From the NCBI RefSeq assembly GCF_020966755.1, contig NZ_JAJKFT010000010.1, positions 2,630,720 to 2,694,719 of the forward strand: a DNA stretch of 64,000 nucleotides, read 5' to 3'. Of this stretch, positions 17,137-25,690 are shown in pieces. The stretch's first letter is position 1. Every line of letters starts with the position of its first letter. The notes beneath the pieces were generated by a model. It was not told the origin of the DNA. It searched no databases and saw only the letters and a list, made by a program, of their open reading frames with translations. Made by a program: the position numbers and the translations under genes. Source of the DNA: Blastopirellula sediminis (GTDB lineage: Bacteria; Planctomycetota; Planctomycetia; Pirellulales; Pirellulaceae).

Positions 17137-18417
17137 CTAGTTAGTGCTGTTCGTCGTGGAGGAAGGGGAGAGTCGCAGCAACGCGAACTCGCGCTCGCGG
17201 TAACTGTGGTGCGCTCGCGGGTAGGTCAGAATCAACTCGCCGGTTTCACGGTCTTCCATGAGATGAACATGCGAGAGATCGAGTCGTCCCTGCTTTTCAT
17301 CTTCCTCCGACTTCTGATCGACGATCACGACGCTGCTGCGAATCAGGCCGAGCGTTTGCGGATCGACTTCGCCGATCGCCAAGGGAAAGCGGGGAAGGTT
17401 GCCGTCGGGATTCTCCGGCGTAATATTGCCGACCCAGAAAACGCGGCCGCTGCTGTGCCGCATAAGTACGCACATGCTGCTGGGTGAATAGAACGACGTG
17501 CCGTCGTCATAAGTCCAGCGCTGCGGTTTGCTCCAGGTTTCGCCGTCGTCGCTGGAGACGGAGCACCACTTGGTTGCGGCGACGCTCGGATCATGCGAGT
17601 TGCTGCCACGCATTACCATCAGGATGCGGCCGTCGGGCATTTCGGCGATCGTCGGTTCGATCAAACCACGAACGGTTTGGGTGATGTCGCCGGCGACGCG
17701 CGGAGCCATTCGCCAGGCCAGGCGATCGCCTGCAGTCCACTCGCCGATCAGGACGGCCGCTTCGGTGTAGGTGTGCGCCCGCGGCGGTTTGTAGAGTTGG
17801 CCTTGCTCATCGAGAACCGTCATTTGGGCGGGAACCAGCACGCGGCCCGACTTGGTGACGATCGGAGCGCAACCGTTGTCTCCCAGGTAGATCGCGTTCT
17901 TCCCAATCCAAAGATCGGCGAAAGGGTGCATCGCGTCAAAATCGCCGACGCCGACGATCGGATCATCGCACAACCAACTGCGGCCGCCATCCAGGGAAAG
18001 TCGATAACGCAGATAATAAGTCTGCTGGGCGATCGGCGGTTCGGCGATCGTCGGATCCAACTCCGGCGTGTCGAGCGCGTTGACGATTGAGATCACGCAA
18101 TTGCGGCTTTCGTCGAGCGTCATCGTCGTCGGGTTGCGGCGGAAGCCAGGAGTCAAATCCTTGGCCAACGCCTGATGCGATCGGAGCGGCGCCCAGGTCT
18201 GGCCGTTGTCGTCCGATTGCCAGCTAGGAGCGGCCAGGCGGTTGTTCTTGGCGTCGACGTAGATCGCTTTGTAGATCGGCGACGCGGTCGGCGTCACTTC
18301 GCGGTGGACGATCGTCACGCAGGGCGTTGGCGACTCGTTTGCGTACAGGCTTGCGCAGCTGGAGACGACAAGAAGCGCCAAGCAGACGCGAACGCTTGGA
18401 GCGGCGGCAGTTGACAT
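17137..18417 (-). CDS. Exported sialidase-like beta-propeller
   Basis: A 426-residue exported protein with an N-terminal signal peptide (VCLALLVVSSCASLYA). It has at least three Asp-box motifs of the BNR type: SDDNGQTW, LDGGRSW and SDDGETW, which mark a six-bladed propeller as in GH33 sialidases. I do not see an unambiguous FRIP motif or arginine triad, so sialidase activity is not proven. It lies nine bases downstream of the small lipoprotein gene and upstream of the DHDPS-family lyase, consistent with extracellular release of a sugar acid. Confidence 0.8.
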   Translation of the reverse strand: MSTAAAPSVRVCLALLVVSSCASLYANESPTPCVTIVHREVTPTASPIYKAIYVDAKNNRLAAPSWQSDDNGQTWAPLRSHQALAKDLTPGFRRNPTTMTLDESRNCVISIVNALDTPELDPTIAEPPIAQQTYYLRYRLSLDGGRSWLCDDPIVGVGDFDAMHPFADLWIGKNAIYLGDNGCAPIVTKSGRVLVPAQMTVLDEQGQLYKPPRAHTYTEAAVLIGEWTAGDRLAWRMAPRVAGDITQTVRGLIEPTIAEMPDGRILMVMRGSNSHDPSVAATKWCSVSSDDGETWSKPQRWTYDDGTSFYSPSSMCVLMRHSSGRVFWVGNITPENPDGNLPRFPLAIGEVDPQTLGLIRSSVVIVDQKSEEDEKQGRLDLSHVHLMEDRETGELILTYPRAHHSYREREFALLRLSPSSTTNSTN

Positions 18418-18425
18418 GCTGTTTC

Positions 18426-18833
18426 CTAGTTAAGTTCAAAGTCTTTTTGCTGCGCGCGGTCTCCCTGACTGACCGTGAGCGGTTCGAGCTTTGACTTGGC
18501 GTTGTACTGGGCCGGCAGAATTTGCTTGCGTTGCGAGGCTTGTTGTCCCGCTTCGCTCAGCGGCAAGTCTTCGCCTTCAAACCCTTCAATCTGAATCTGA
18601 TACGTACCAGGCATCAGCGAAAAACGCCCCGCCAGTTCGTAGCTGCCGTCGATCACCTGAGCGACGCGAACCGGCGCACTCGAGTTTTCGGCGGGGACAA
18701 AGCGAACGACGCCGTCGGTGATCGGCTTTCCTTGGTATGAAACGGAACCGCTGATCGGGATCATGTTCGGATCAGACGATCCGCAACCAACGGCCAACAG
18801 CAAAACGAACGTGGTAAGTGACAAAGATTTCAT
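18426..18833 (-). CDS. Small lipoprotein with transthyretin-like domain
   Basis: A 135-residue lipoprotein. The lipobox is LLAVGC at residues 12-17. The rest is one beta-sandwich (ISGSVSYQGKPITDGVVRFVP, then MPGTYQIQIEG) of the carboxypeptidase-regulatory/transthyretin-like type common in planctomycetes. Such proteins routinely follow DUF1559 genes, as here. I chose the ATG before KSLSLTTF because it puts the lipobox in the right place; the longer frame adds 32 unsupported residues. The function is unknown; surface binding is possible. Confidence 0.82.
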   Translation of the reverse strand: MKSLSLTTFVLLLAVGCGSSDPNMIPISGSVSYQGKPITDGVVRFVPAENSSAPVRVAQVIDGSYELAGRFSLMPGTYQIQIEGFEGEDLPLSEAGQQASQRKQILPAQYNAKSKLEPLTVSQGDRAQQKDFELN

Positions 18834-18906
18834 GAGTGAGCGGCGCTCCAGCAGGCGTAGATCAAACAGGGAGTAGGAAACGAAGGAGTAGAGAGTCGTC
18901 GCCCCA

Positions 18907-19818
18907 TTAGTATTCGGGGACGACTTCATTTCCTTTGATGGTGGTCAGATCGAGCAGCGTTGACAGCTGAATCGTTTCGGCGATGAAGCGAACCGAGCCG
19001 TCGGCCAACACCGCCTGACAACCGCCGGGGTGATAGCTGGAGGGGCCATTAAACGCATCGTTGCCTGAAAAGGCCCAGCCGCTCAAATTCGGGAAGTTCG
19101 CGTTGATGCCGCCGCTAGTTCCCATGCCGCCGCTGTAAGTTCCCCAGCCCCACAAGCGATGACTGCCCGGCTTGTTGCCGACACTTTCGGCGATCGCGAG
19201 GGTATTGGTCGTGCCGTCGACAATGTCGCGGAATCCATTTTTGGAGTTCAGGTAGAAGAGACCGTCTTTGCGATAGCCGACCGAACTGGCCAAGTCGCGA
19301 GCGACGACGCCGTTGCGTCCGCTATGGGCGACCGGAACGTAATGCGTTCCCCAGCAATCGTCGTCGCCAGGAATGCTGCCGGTGTAGCTGACCCCTTCGT
19401 CCTGCGGATTGCTTGGGCATAGAAAGGCTTCGACGCGAGGTTGATATTTTCCCCAGTTGACGGGGTCGCCGAACCCAGCGTTAAAGTCGATCGTATCGTA
19501 GAGCGCCTTTTGTTCGATAAACGGCAAGAGCGCGGTCAGGCCGGTCTGCGAGCGATAGAGTTGGGGGTTGGGGCTTCCAAGTCCCGATCCTTCGGCGGCG
19601 CCGCTGCGTCCATACGGAAAGACCAGGTGCGTGTCATGATAGTTGTGCAGCGCCAGACCAAGCTGCTTCAGATTATTCGAGCAGGACATGCGCCGAGCCG
19701 CTTCGCGGGCCTGTTGCACGGCCGGCAGTAACAGGGCGATCAAGACGCCGATGATGGCGATGACGACCAATAGTTCGACCAGCGTAAAGCCCGGGCGATT
19801 TTGGGATCTGTTCAACAT
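18907..19818 (-). CDS. DUF1559 pseudopilin-like protein
   Basis: A 303-residue DUF1559 protein (SBP_bac_10-like). It opens with a type IV pilin/type II secretion leader: GFTLVELLVVIAIIGVLIAL, cleaved after the glycine, followed by QQAREAARRMSC. The C-terminal H-x-G-G-...-DGSVRFI segment is the family hallmark. Planctomycetes have many copies, often near catabolic or extracellular enzymes, and their function is unresolved. GGGAG lies about nine bases before the ATG. The frame upstream of this start runs into the FCD regulator gene and is not real. Confidence 0.9.
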   Translation of the reverse strand: MLNRSQNRPGFTLVELLVVIAIIGVLIALLLPAVQQAREAARRMSCSNNLKQLGLALHNYHDTHLVFPYGRSGAAEGSGLGSPNPQLYRSQTGLTALLPFIEQKALYDTIDFNAGFGDPVNWGKYQPRVEAFLCPSNPQDEGVSYTGSIPGDDDCWGTHYVPVAHSGRNGVVARDLASSVGYRKDGLFYLNSKNGFRDIVDGTTNTLAIAESVGNKPGSHRLWGWGTYSGGMGTSGGINANFPNLSGWAFSGNDAFNGPSSYHPGGCQAVLADGSVRFIAETIQLSTLLDLTTIKGNEVVPEY

Positions 19819-19907
19819 GAAGGAAGTCTCCCGAACGTAAAAAGTAGAAAAGGATGCGTTGGATAAGGGGCGTTTGCATGAAAAGGGGGCGGGAAGCGTC
19901 GTCGTCG

Positions 19908-20564
19908 CTAGTCGCTGACCGACGGTTGCGACATATGGCGTTCCAGCAATTGAATCGCCTGGTCCGTTTTTCCGGCCATCACTAGCCGGCAGATTTCGCG
20001 ATGTTCGTTCATTGTTTGAGCTCGTTTGCTTCGGGCCACTTCGACCGTATCGACCGGCGACAAGTTGAAAATCAACTGCGCCGAATGAGAATACATCTGA
20101 ATCAGACGCGAGTTTCCCGAGAGCGAAACGAGCGTCTGATGGAACATAAAGTCCGCTTCGCAAAAGCCGAGCTCGATAGCGGCTTCGTGCAGCCGCTGCA
20201 TCGTCTCGCACAAGTCGAGTAGCGGCTGAAACGCCGACTGCGGAAGTTGACGAGCGGCAATCAACTTGATTGCGCCGGTTTCCAGCACGCAGCGGGCCTG
20301 CATGATTTCTTCAAATTCAAAGTCGCCGAGGATCGGAGCGAAAAAGCCCCCTTTTTCGCCTTGCGTGAGTAGACCGTCATGCTCCAGCAGCACGAGCGCC
20401 TCACGCAGACCGCCGCGATGCACTTCGAGCCGTTCCGACCATTCCACCTCCGGCAGCCGCGAACCAGGCAGGATCTGCCCGCAAATCAGCATGCGGCGGA
20501 GGACGTCGTAGCACTTCTGACGTGCGGACAGTTTCGCGTTGTTGGAATTTTCGGCAGTAGCCAT
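19908..20564 (-). CDS. GntR-family regulator, FCD (FadR-like) subfamily
   Basis: A 218-residue regulator with an N-terminal winged helix (SRLPEVEWSERLEVHRGGLREALVLLEHDGLL) and a C-terminal FCD domain. The metal-binding residues of FCD appear as ADFMFHQTL, NEHREI and LERHM. Family members bind sugar acids, amino acids or hydroxy acids and usually repress catabolic genes. A good AGGAG precedes the ATG. It sits between the sialidase-like gene upstream and DUF1559 downstream in one transcription unit, so it probably controls that block. Confidence 0.9.
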   Translation of the reverse strand: MATAENSNNAKLSARQKCYDVLRRMLICGQILPGSRLPEVEWSERLEVHRGGLREALVLLEHDGLLTQGEKGGFFAPILGDFEFEEIMQARCVLETGAIKLIAARQLPQSAFQPLLDLCETMQRLHEAAIELGFCEADFMFHQTLVSLSGNSRLIQMYSHSAQLIFNLSPVDTVEVARSKRAQTMNEHREICRLVMAGKTDQAIQLLERHMSQPSVSD

Positions 20565-20601
20565 GGGGCGACTCCTGAAGTCAGGGCATGAGCGGGGGCG
20601 G

Positions 20602-21693
20602 TTACTTCTCTTGGTCGTAAATCCAGTCGAGACCGAACTTGTTGACCTTGGTGGCGATTCCTCCTTTGGACATGTCCCAGTAGGAGATCAAGACGTCGTC
20701 ACCGTCGAAATGAATTGCGGTATAGCAGAACCAGCCGTTCGGATTTCCTTCCAGCGTCTTCTGGTGGGTCCATGTTTGGCCTTCATCGCTCGAAACGGCG
20801 ACCGAAAGCGGCGAACGTTGACGACCAGGGTTGTCGTTCCAGATCAGCAGCAAGTCGCCGGTCGAAGGGATTCGCTTGATCGAAGCGGGCGCCAGCGGGC
20901 TGGCGAAGTTCCACTTCTGCGGCTTGGTGAACGTTTCGCCGTCGTCGTCCGAGTAGGCGTAGAGTTGGGCTTTCACGTCGGCGCGAATCCAGAAGAGGAT
21001 GCGGCCATCTTTCAGCTCGACGACGCCCGGCTCTTGGGTCACGATGCGGCGACCGTTTTCGTCATGGGCGGCGAACGTTTGCTTGCCGCGGCGCCAAGTT
21101 TTTCCGGCGTCGTCAGAAACGAAGCAGACCATGTCGGCGGCGCCTTGCCATTTGTCGTCTCGCATGTGAACCGCAGCCGGCGCGATCAAGCGACCGCTCT
21201 TGGTCTGAATGATGCGATCGTTGTTGACGACGAAGTAGTTGTCTTCCCCCGGCATGCAATCGACCGGTTGGCTCCAGGTGGCGCCTTCGTCGCTGCTGGT
21301 TCGCATCGCCAAGCGGCAATCTTTGATCGAGTTCTTCACCAGGTAGAAGAGGGCGATCCGCCCATCTTGCAGACGGAGGAGCGAGACCGACATGTCATTT
21401 TCTTTGCCAGTCTTCGGGACGAGTGGCTCGTCGGTTTCTTCCCAGGTCTCGCCGTGATCTTTGGAGACGCAGCTGGCCAGGAAGCCGAGCGCGTCGTCGC
21501 CGTGATGCTTCCCTTGGAACCGGGTGTAGATGTAGAGGATCGAGCCATCTTTCAGCGTAACGAAGGCGCCCTCTGAGTTGCGCGGATTGTTGGGGCCGGT
21601 TTCCTGGATCAGGACTGTTTTCGGCTCTTCGGCCATTGCGGCCAGCGGAAGTGAGACAGCGAAAAGGAAGAGGAGCGGAAGTAGGCGGGTCAT
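20602..21693 (-). CDS. Exported sialidase family protein (five Asp-boxes)
   Basis: A 363-residue exported protein: signal peptide residues 1-21 (LLFLFAVSLPLAAMAEE). Five Asp-boxes are readable, including SKDHGETW, SSDEGATW, SDDAGKTW, SDDDGETF and SSDEGQTW, giving a complete six-bladed propeller. The N-terminal segment NPRNSEGAF contains an arginine at the place where sialidases carry the first catalytic Arg. This is the exo-alpha-sialidase-like family; other glycosyl bonds are possible. It is the first gene behind a strong promoter, with the FCD regulator next. I chose the ATG beginning MTRLLPLL for the signal peptide. Confidence 0.85.
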   Translation of the reverse strand: MTRLLPLLFLFAVSLPLAAMAEEPKTVLIQETGPNNPRNSEGAFVTLKDGSILYIYTRFQGKHHGDDALGFLASCVSKDHGETWEETDEPLVPKTGKENDMSVSLLRLQDGRIALFYLVKNSIKDCRLAMRTSSDEGATWSQPVDCMPGEDNYFVVNNDRIIQTKSGRLIAPAAVHMRDDKWQGAADMVCFVSDDAGKTWRRGKQTFAAHDENGRRIVTQEPGVVELKDGRILFWIRADVKAQLYAYSDDDGETFTKPQKWNFASPLAPASIKRIPSTGDLLLIWNDNPGRQRSPLSVAVSSDEGQTWTHQKTLEGNPNGWFCYTAIHFDGDDVLISYWDMSKGGIATKVNKFGLDWIYDQEK

Positions 21694-21761
21694 TGGCGTC
21701 TTCTTTCGGCGGGAGTGGATTTGCCTTGGATTGAAGTCATTGGCCTCTCTGTTCTGTCGCC

Positions 21762-21789
21762 AATATATGCTTAAAAATGTCGACAGCAA
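21762..21789 (-). promoter_or_regulatory. Candidate sigma-70 promoter with overlapping palindrome
   Basis: Read on the reverse strand: TTGCTG, 16 bases, TATATT, about 70 bases before the sialidase-like gene. The palindrome TGTCGACA overlaps the -35 box and spacer, and CTGTCG recurs nearby, so an FCD-type repressor could act here. Confidence 0.5.
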
Positions 21790-21798
21790 TAGTTAGGT

Positions 21799-21835
21799 CA
21801 AAAAAAGACCACATATCCCTCTAGGGGGTATGTGG
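21799..21835 (-). terminator. Rho-independent terminator ending the dipeptidase operon
   Basis: A 12-pair stem (CCACATATCCCT with GGGGGTATGTGG, allowing two G-T pairs) with a three-base loop. On the reverse strand it is followed by TC and seven T. It ends the operon that finishes with the M19 dipeptidase and separates it from the sialidase/FCD operon promoter. Confidence 0.88.
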
Positions 21836-21882
21836 CCTGCGTGGTCTTCTTCAGATATGGGAAATTACCGAGATTTATCGAT

Positions 21883-22962
21883 TTAGGGGAGATTCTCCAG
21901 GAAAAGACGGAGATAATTGCCGTCAAAAATGCCCGTAATATCGGCGTCAGAAGATCCCCGCTCGGAGAGGGTGTCGGCCAGCTGCTGGAGGTCGGCGATC
22001 GAGTTCAGGTCGTGCGGAGTCTGCTCGGTGCCGAAGCCTCCATCGAGGTCGCTGCCGATGCCAACGTTTCGCGTGTTGCCGGCGATCTGGCAGATGTGAT
22101 CGACGTGGTCGGCCGCCGCGGCGAGCGAAACGGAAGCAGGCGAAGTTTCGCCCCGAACCCAGCCCGGCTTCAACATCCAAGCGTCAAACGCCATGCCGAT
22201 CACCGCATCGCGAGCAACCAGCGCTCGGATCTGATCGTCGGAGAATTGGCGATCGCCGGGGACCAGCTCGCGGCACATGTTATGGCTCGCCAAGACGGCG
22301 CCAGGAAACAGTTCGAGCACTTCAAAGAAGGCTGGCTCCGCGCAGTGGGTCAGATCGACGACCATCCCCAGCCGCGCAAACTCTTTCAGCATCTCGCGTC
22401 CGCCGGGAGTGAGCGGACCTTGAATGCCGGTCCCAGGTGCGTAGGGACCTTGTGCGTAGTGCGACAGCGAAACGCACCGCAGTCCCAGATTCCACCACAT
22501 CTCCGCTTGCTGCGGCGTGTGAATCGGGTCGGCGCCTTCCATCGCCAGGATGACGCCAAGCGGTTCGCTCGGGTTCTCGCTGACGGCGGCGAGGTGTCGC
22601 TTTAGTTGTTCCGCCGTGCTGATCAGCTTGATCTCGCCGAGTTTGTCGAGCAACTGGTAGTAAGCGACTTGTCCCATGCCGGTCGCGTGGGCGATCGTCT
22701 GGTTGCGAAAGTCGAGATCGGTTCGCGAGAAGCCCTTTTCGGGGCAGACTTCCGGCTTCGATCGCGTCAGGACCGTCGCAAGGCAAGTATGAATTCCGGC
22801 CTTTTTCATTTCGGGAAGTGTGACCGTTCCGCGGCCGCGCGCCGGATGATCGGTCATGTGGGCTTCGTGGCGGCGCATATCGTCGAGCGATTGCGTCAGG
22901 TCACGATTCCACTGAAGTGCGTTCCAGGCCAAATCGAGGTGGGCGTCGAAGATCGGTCTCAC
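21883..22962 (-). CDS. Membrane dipeptidase family (M19)
   Basis: A 359-residue M19 peptidase (renal dipeptidase fold). Metal ligands are visible: FDAHLDL, the bridging glutamate in LAMEGADP, then DLTHCAEP, ASHNMCRE and the late aspartate in IGSDLDGG. Family members cut dipeptides and often accept a D-residue at the C-terminal side. The GTG start overlaps the previous stop (GTGA) and has AAGGA ahead; upstream residues are unsupported. No signal peptide appears, so cytosolic. It is the last gene of the GntR/LacI-led operon. Confidence 0.88.
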   Translation of the reverse strand: MRPIFDAHLDLAWNALQWNRDLTQSLDDMRRHEAHMTDHPARGRGTVTLPEMKKAGIHTCLATVLTRSKPEVCPEKGFSRTDLDFRNQTIAHATGMGQVAYYQLLDKLGEIKLISTAEQLKRHLAAVSENPSEPLGVILAMEGADPIHTPQQAEMWWNLGLRCVSLSHYAQGPYAPGTGIQGPLTPGGREMLKEFARLGMVVDLTHCAEPAFFEVLELFPGAVLASHNMCRELVPGDRQFSDDQIRALVARDAVIGMAFDAWMLKPGWVRGETSPASVSLAAAADHVDHICQIAGNTRNVGIGSDLDGGFGTEQTPHDLNSIADLQQLADTLSERGSSDADITGIFDGNYLRLFLENLP

Positions 22963-23918
22963 GCGAGGTCCTTCGCTGGGTGGTGGGATTGAGAGGAGAG
23001 CTGGCGGACGGCATGGACGTTGGCGACCAGTTTGTCGCGCCACGCGTCCGCCTCTTCTGCGGTGTAGGAGTAAAAGCCGCGTCCATTAGCGATTCCGCGG
23101 GCCCCTTCGTCAATCATCCTTTGGAAGGATGCGGGCGTTTCGGTCGCTTGGCTCAGTTCGGGAAATAAACGCCCCATCGCTTGGGCGTAAGCGGGCAATC
23201 CGCTCAGGTCCATCCAGCGGAACGGACCGGCGACATTCGCCCAAACCGAGATCGCGTTAACGAACGCCCGGTCGATCGTGTCGACATCGGCGACGTTGTT
23301 CTCGAGTAGCCAAAACGCCTCGCGATACATCGCGTACGCCAGGCGATTGACGATAAATCCGGGGACGTCGCGCAGTACGATTGTTGGATCTTTGCCGAGC
23401 AGTCGACCAAGATCAGCGGCCGCTTCTGCAGTTGCGTCGTTGGTCTTCTCGCCCCGAATGATTTCCAGAAACCGAGTGAGATGACATGGTTCGGCCCAGT
23501 GCATGCCGACGATTCGCTGCGGATACTGACACTGCTGCTGCAGCAGCGAGATCGGCAGCGCCGACGTGTTGCTGGCGATCGGCACGTCCTGCGGGAGAAG
23601 TTGTTCGAGCTGCGTGATCGCTTGTCGCTTGACGACCGGATCTTCCGGAATGCTTTCGATGACGAAATCGCAATTGCTCATCGCCGACAGGTCGTCGGTT
23701 AGTTGAAGGTTGCTTTGCCAGTCCGTGGGAATGACTTCCGAATCGACGGGATGCTGGGCAAGCTCTGCCAGCGAGTGGGCGATATGCGACTGAGCGGCGT
23801 CGAAGCTGACGGGGTCAATGTCAAAGGCGACGACCTGCATATTGTTCGCCAACAGCGACGTGCAGATGCCGCGCCCCATCAGCCCCAAGCCAACGACGCC
23901 GACCTTACGAATGTTCAT
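22959..23918 (-). CDS. 3-hydroxyacyl-CoA dehydrogenase family protein
   Basis: A 319-residue NAD-dependent enzyme. Rossmann motif GLGLMGRGI lies at residues 10-18, with the catalytic histidine likely in GMHWAEPCH and the C-terminal helical domain in VNRLAYAMYREAFWLLE. Relatives include 3-hydroxybutyryl-CoA dehydrogenase, carnitine dehydrogenase and L-gulonate 3-dehydrogenase. Without CoA-handling genes nearby, oxidation of a free 3-hydroxy acid such as a sugar acid is likely. It overlaps the M19 gene by four bases. Confidence 0.87.
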   Translation of the reverse strand: MNIRKVGVVGLGLMGRGICTSLLANNMQVVAFDIDPVSFDAAQSHIAHSLAELAQHPVDSEVIPTDWQSNLQLTDDLSAMSNCDFVIESIPEDPVVKRQAITQLEQLLPQDVPIASNTSALPISLLQQQCQYPQRIVGMHWAEPCHLTRFLEIIRGEKTNDATAEAAADLGRLLGKDPTIVLRDVPGFIVNRLAYAMYREAFWLLENNVADVDTIDRAFVNAISVWANVAGPFRWMDLSGLPAYAQAMGRLFPELSQATETPASFQRMIDEGARGIANGRGFYSYTAEEADAWRDKLVANVHAVRQLSSQSHHPAKDLA

Positions 23919-23930
23919 GTGGAGGGATCT

Positions 23931-24776
23931 CTAGGCGAGGTTTAATAGAGGGAGGCTGTCGCGATAGATCATCGCTTCGATCTTTTCTTCGTTCAGTCGC
24001 GGCAAATTGGTCCCTTGCACCATGTTGTTCAAGTTGCGAATGCCGGCGATCGAATCGTTGACGGTCGTGAAGGGATAGTCGGTGCCGAACAGCACCTTGT
24101 CCCAGACTCCATACTCCTGCACCAGCATCAGCGAGTGATAAAGCTGAAATGGGCGATAGTGAAGCGCGGAGACGTCGGCGTAAACGTTCGGGTGCTTCCG
24201 GATCACCGCGACGCATTCCCCTTCATACGGATGTCCCAAATGTGCCAGGATCATCCGCTGCTGCGGATATTGAGCTGCTACGCGGTCAAGATGTCGCGGC
24301 AGCGTGCAGTCGAGCGGCGCTTGAGCGACGAACGTGGTGCCGGTATGAAGCAGTACGGGCAAGTCATGTTGCGATGTGTATCGCCAGAACGGCTCCAGGT
24401 GTTCGCTGTCTGGACGAAAGCCGGCGTACATCGACAACAGCTTCACGCCGCGCAGTCCGAGCGTTTGGTGCCCGTAGACCAGTTCGTCATACCAATCGGG
24501 CTGCGTCGGATCGACGGACAAAAAGCCGATCAGGTGATCCGGATGACCCGCCACGTAGTCGGCGACCGATTGATCGTCGACCCAGATGCCGCTCAGTCGC
24601 GCCTTGCCGCCAAAGACGATGGTGCGAACGTCGGCAGGCGCGGTCGCGCGATATTCTTCAAAGCGAACGGTCAGATCAACTTCGACGCCGGCCCGAGCTC
24701 GCGACGCTTGTTGGCGAAAATCGTCGGTAAAGTGCTGAGGATAGGACCAGACATGGCTATGGACGTCGATGATCAC
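23931..24776 (-). CDS. Amidohydrolase family protein (COG2159-like)
   Basis: A 281-residue metal-dependent TIM-barrel hydrolase. HSH near residue 6, LLHTG, ILAHLGHP and FGTDYPF supply the metal-binding and catalytic residues typical of the ACMSD/gamma-resorcylate decarboxylase group. Reactions in the group are decarboxylation or hydrolysis. A GTG start behind GGAGAAGCC overlaps the DHDPS stop by four bases. It is in a translationally coupled chain with the lyase and aldolase genes. Substrate unknown. Confidence 0.85.
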   Translation of the reverse strand: MIIDVHSHVWSYPQHFTDDFRQQASRARAGVEVDLTVRFEEYRATAPADVRTIVFGGKARLSGIWVDDQSVADYVAGHPDHLIGFLSVDPTQPDWYDELVYGHQTLGLRGVKLLSMYAGFRPDSEHLEPFWRYTSQHDLPVLLHTGTTFVAQAPLDCTLPRHLDRVAAQYPQQRMILAHLGHPYEGECVAVIRKHPNVYADVSALHYRPFQLYHSLMLVQEYGVWDKVLFGTDYPFTTVNDSIAGIRNLNNMVQGTNLPRLNEEKIEAMIYRDSLPLLNLA

Positions 24777-25690
24777 GGCTTCTCCAATACGTCGCAAAGC
24801 AGTTGGTACAAGCGATCGATCTCGGCGACCGTTTCGCGGTCCAGACGATAGGCTCGTGGACCGCGGACGATCGTGTTCTGGAAGATCCCTTGTTTGACGA
24901 GCAGATACTTTTCAATCGCCAGGAAAGCGTCGAGGCTATGTTGCGCCGCGACAATTGCCGAGATTGGTAGCGACAATTCGTAAACGCGCCGCTCGTTCCC
25001 TGCTTGGAGCGCCTGATAAAGCGCCACGATGCCGCGGATCAGGTCGGCGCCGGGCATCGTGCCGACAATGCCGCGGCGATAGCTGTCGACCAGCGCGATG
25101 CCGCCGGTTCCTTCAAAGATGCGCGCCTGGCCATCGGTCGCATCGCGTAGAGCCGAAAGTCGCGGACCGATCGGCGTCGCTTCCGGCTTGAAAAAGATTC
25201 GTTCAGCGCCAAAGCGGTGGAGTAGGTCGGCCTGCATGTCGATTGACATCGGTTTGCCGACATAGCCGCTGGCGTCTTGCACGACGACCGGCAACGAAAT
25301 GGCGTTCACAATCGCTTCGTAGTAGGCGACTAACTCGACTTCCATCGCGCCGATCGAGACCGGCGGAATCGCCATCACAGCGGTCGCGCCGACGCTTTCG
25401 GCATGCTGGGCATTTTCAATCGCGATCTTGTTCGACTCGCCGCCGACGCTGATCACGACAGCGCCGCGGCCGTCGACTATTTCGCAAACGCGCAGGGAAA
25501 GCTGACGACTCTCGGCAGTCGTTAGTCGAAGCACTTCCGAAACCATCGCCATGACGACGCCGTCACTGCCGCATTCCAGCAGCCAGTCGATTTCACGCTT
25601 GAGCGTGGCGTAATCGATCTCGCCATTTTCCAGATAGGGCGTTTGGAAGACCGGCAACACGCCGCTGAGCGACCCTTGGTAGCGGTTCAT
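24773..25690 (-). CDS. Divergent dihydrodipicolinate synthase family protein
   Basis: A 305-residue class I aldolase barrel with the Schiff-base lysine kept in FFKPEATP. The rest of the active site departs from the family: the GTTGE loop reads AMVSE and the YNVPxRTG loop reads QDASGYVG, so the usual Thr pair and catalytic Tyr are missing. It is therefore unlikely to be DapA. It may act on a bulky or non-pyruvate substrate. The ATG start overlaps the D-threonine-aldolase-like stop by four bases (ATGA), which rejects a longer frame across that gene. Confidence 0.82.
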   Translation of the reverse strand: MNRYQGSLSGVLPVFQTPYLENGEIDYATLKREIDWLLECGSDGVVMAMVSEVLRLTTAESRQLSLRVCEIVDGRGAVVISVGGESNKIAIENAQHAESVGATAVMAIPPVSIGAMEVELVAYYEAIVNAISLPVVVQDASGYVGKPMSIDMQADLLHRFGAERIFFKPEATPIGPRLSALRDATDGQARIFEGTGGIALVDSYRRGIVGTMPGADLIRGIVALYQALQAGNERRVYELSLPISAIVAAQHSLDAFLAIEKYLLVKQGIFQNTIVRGPRAYRLDRETVAEIDRLYQLLCDVLEKP

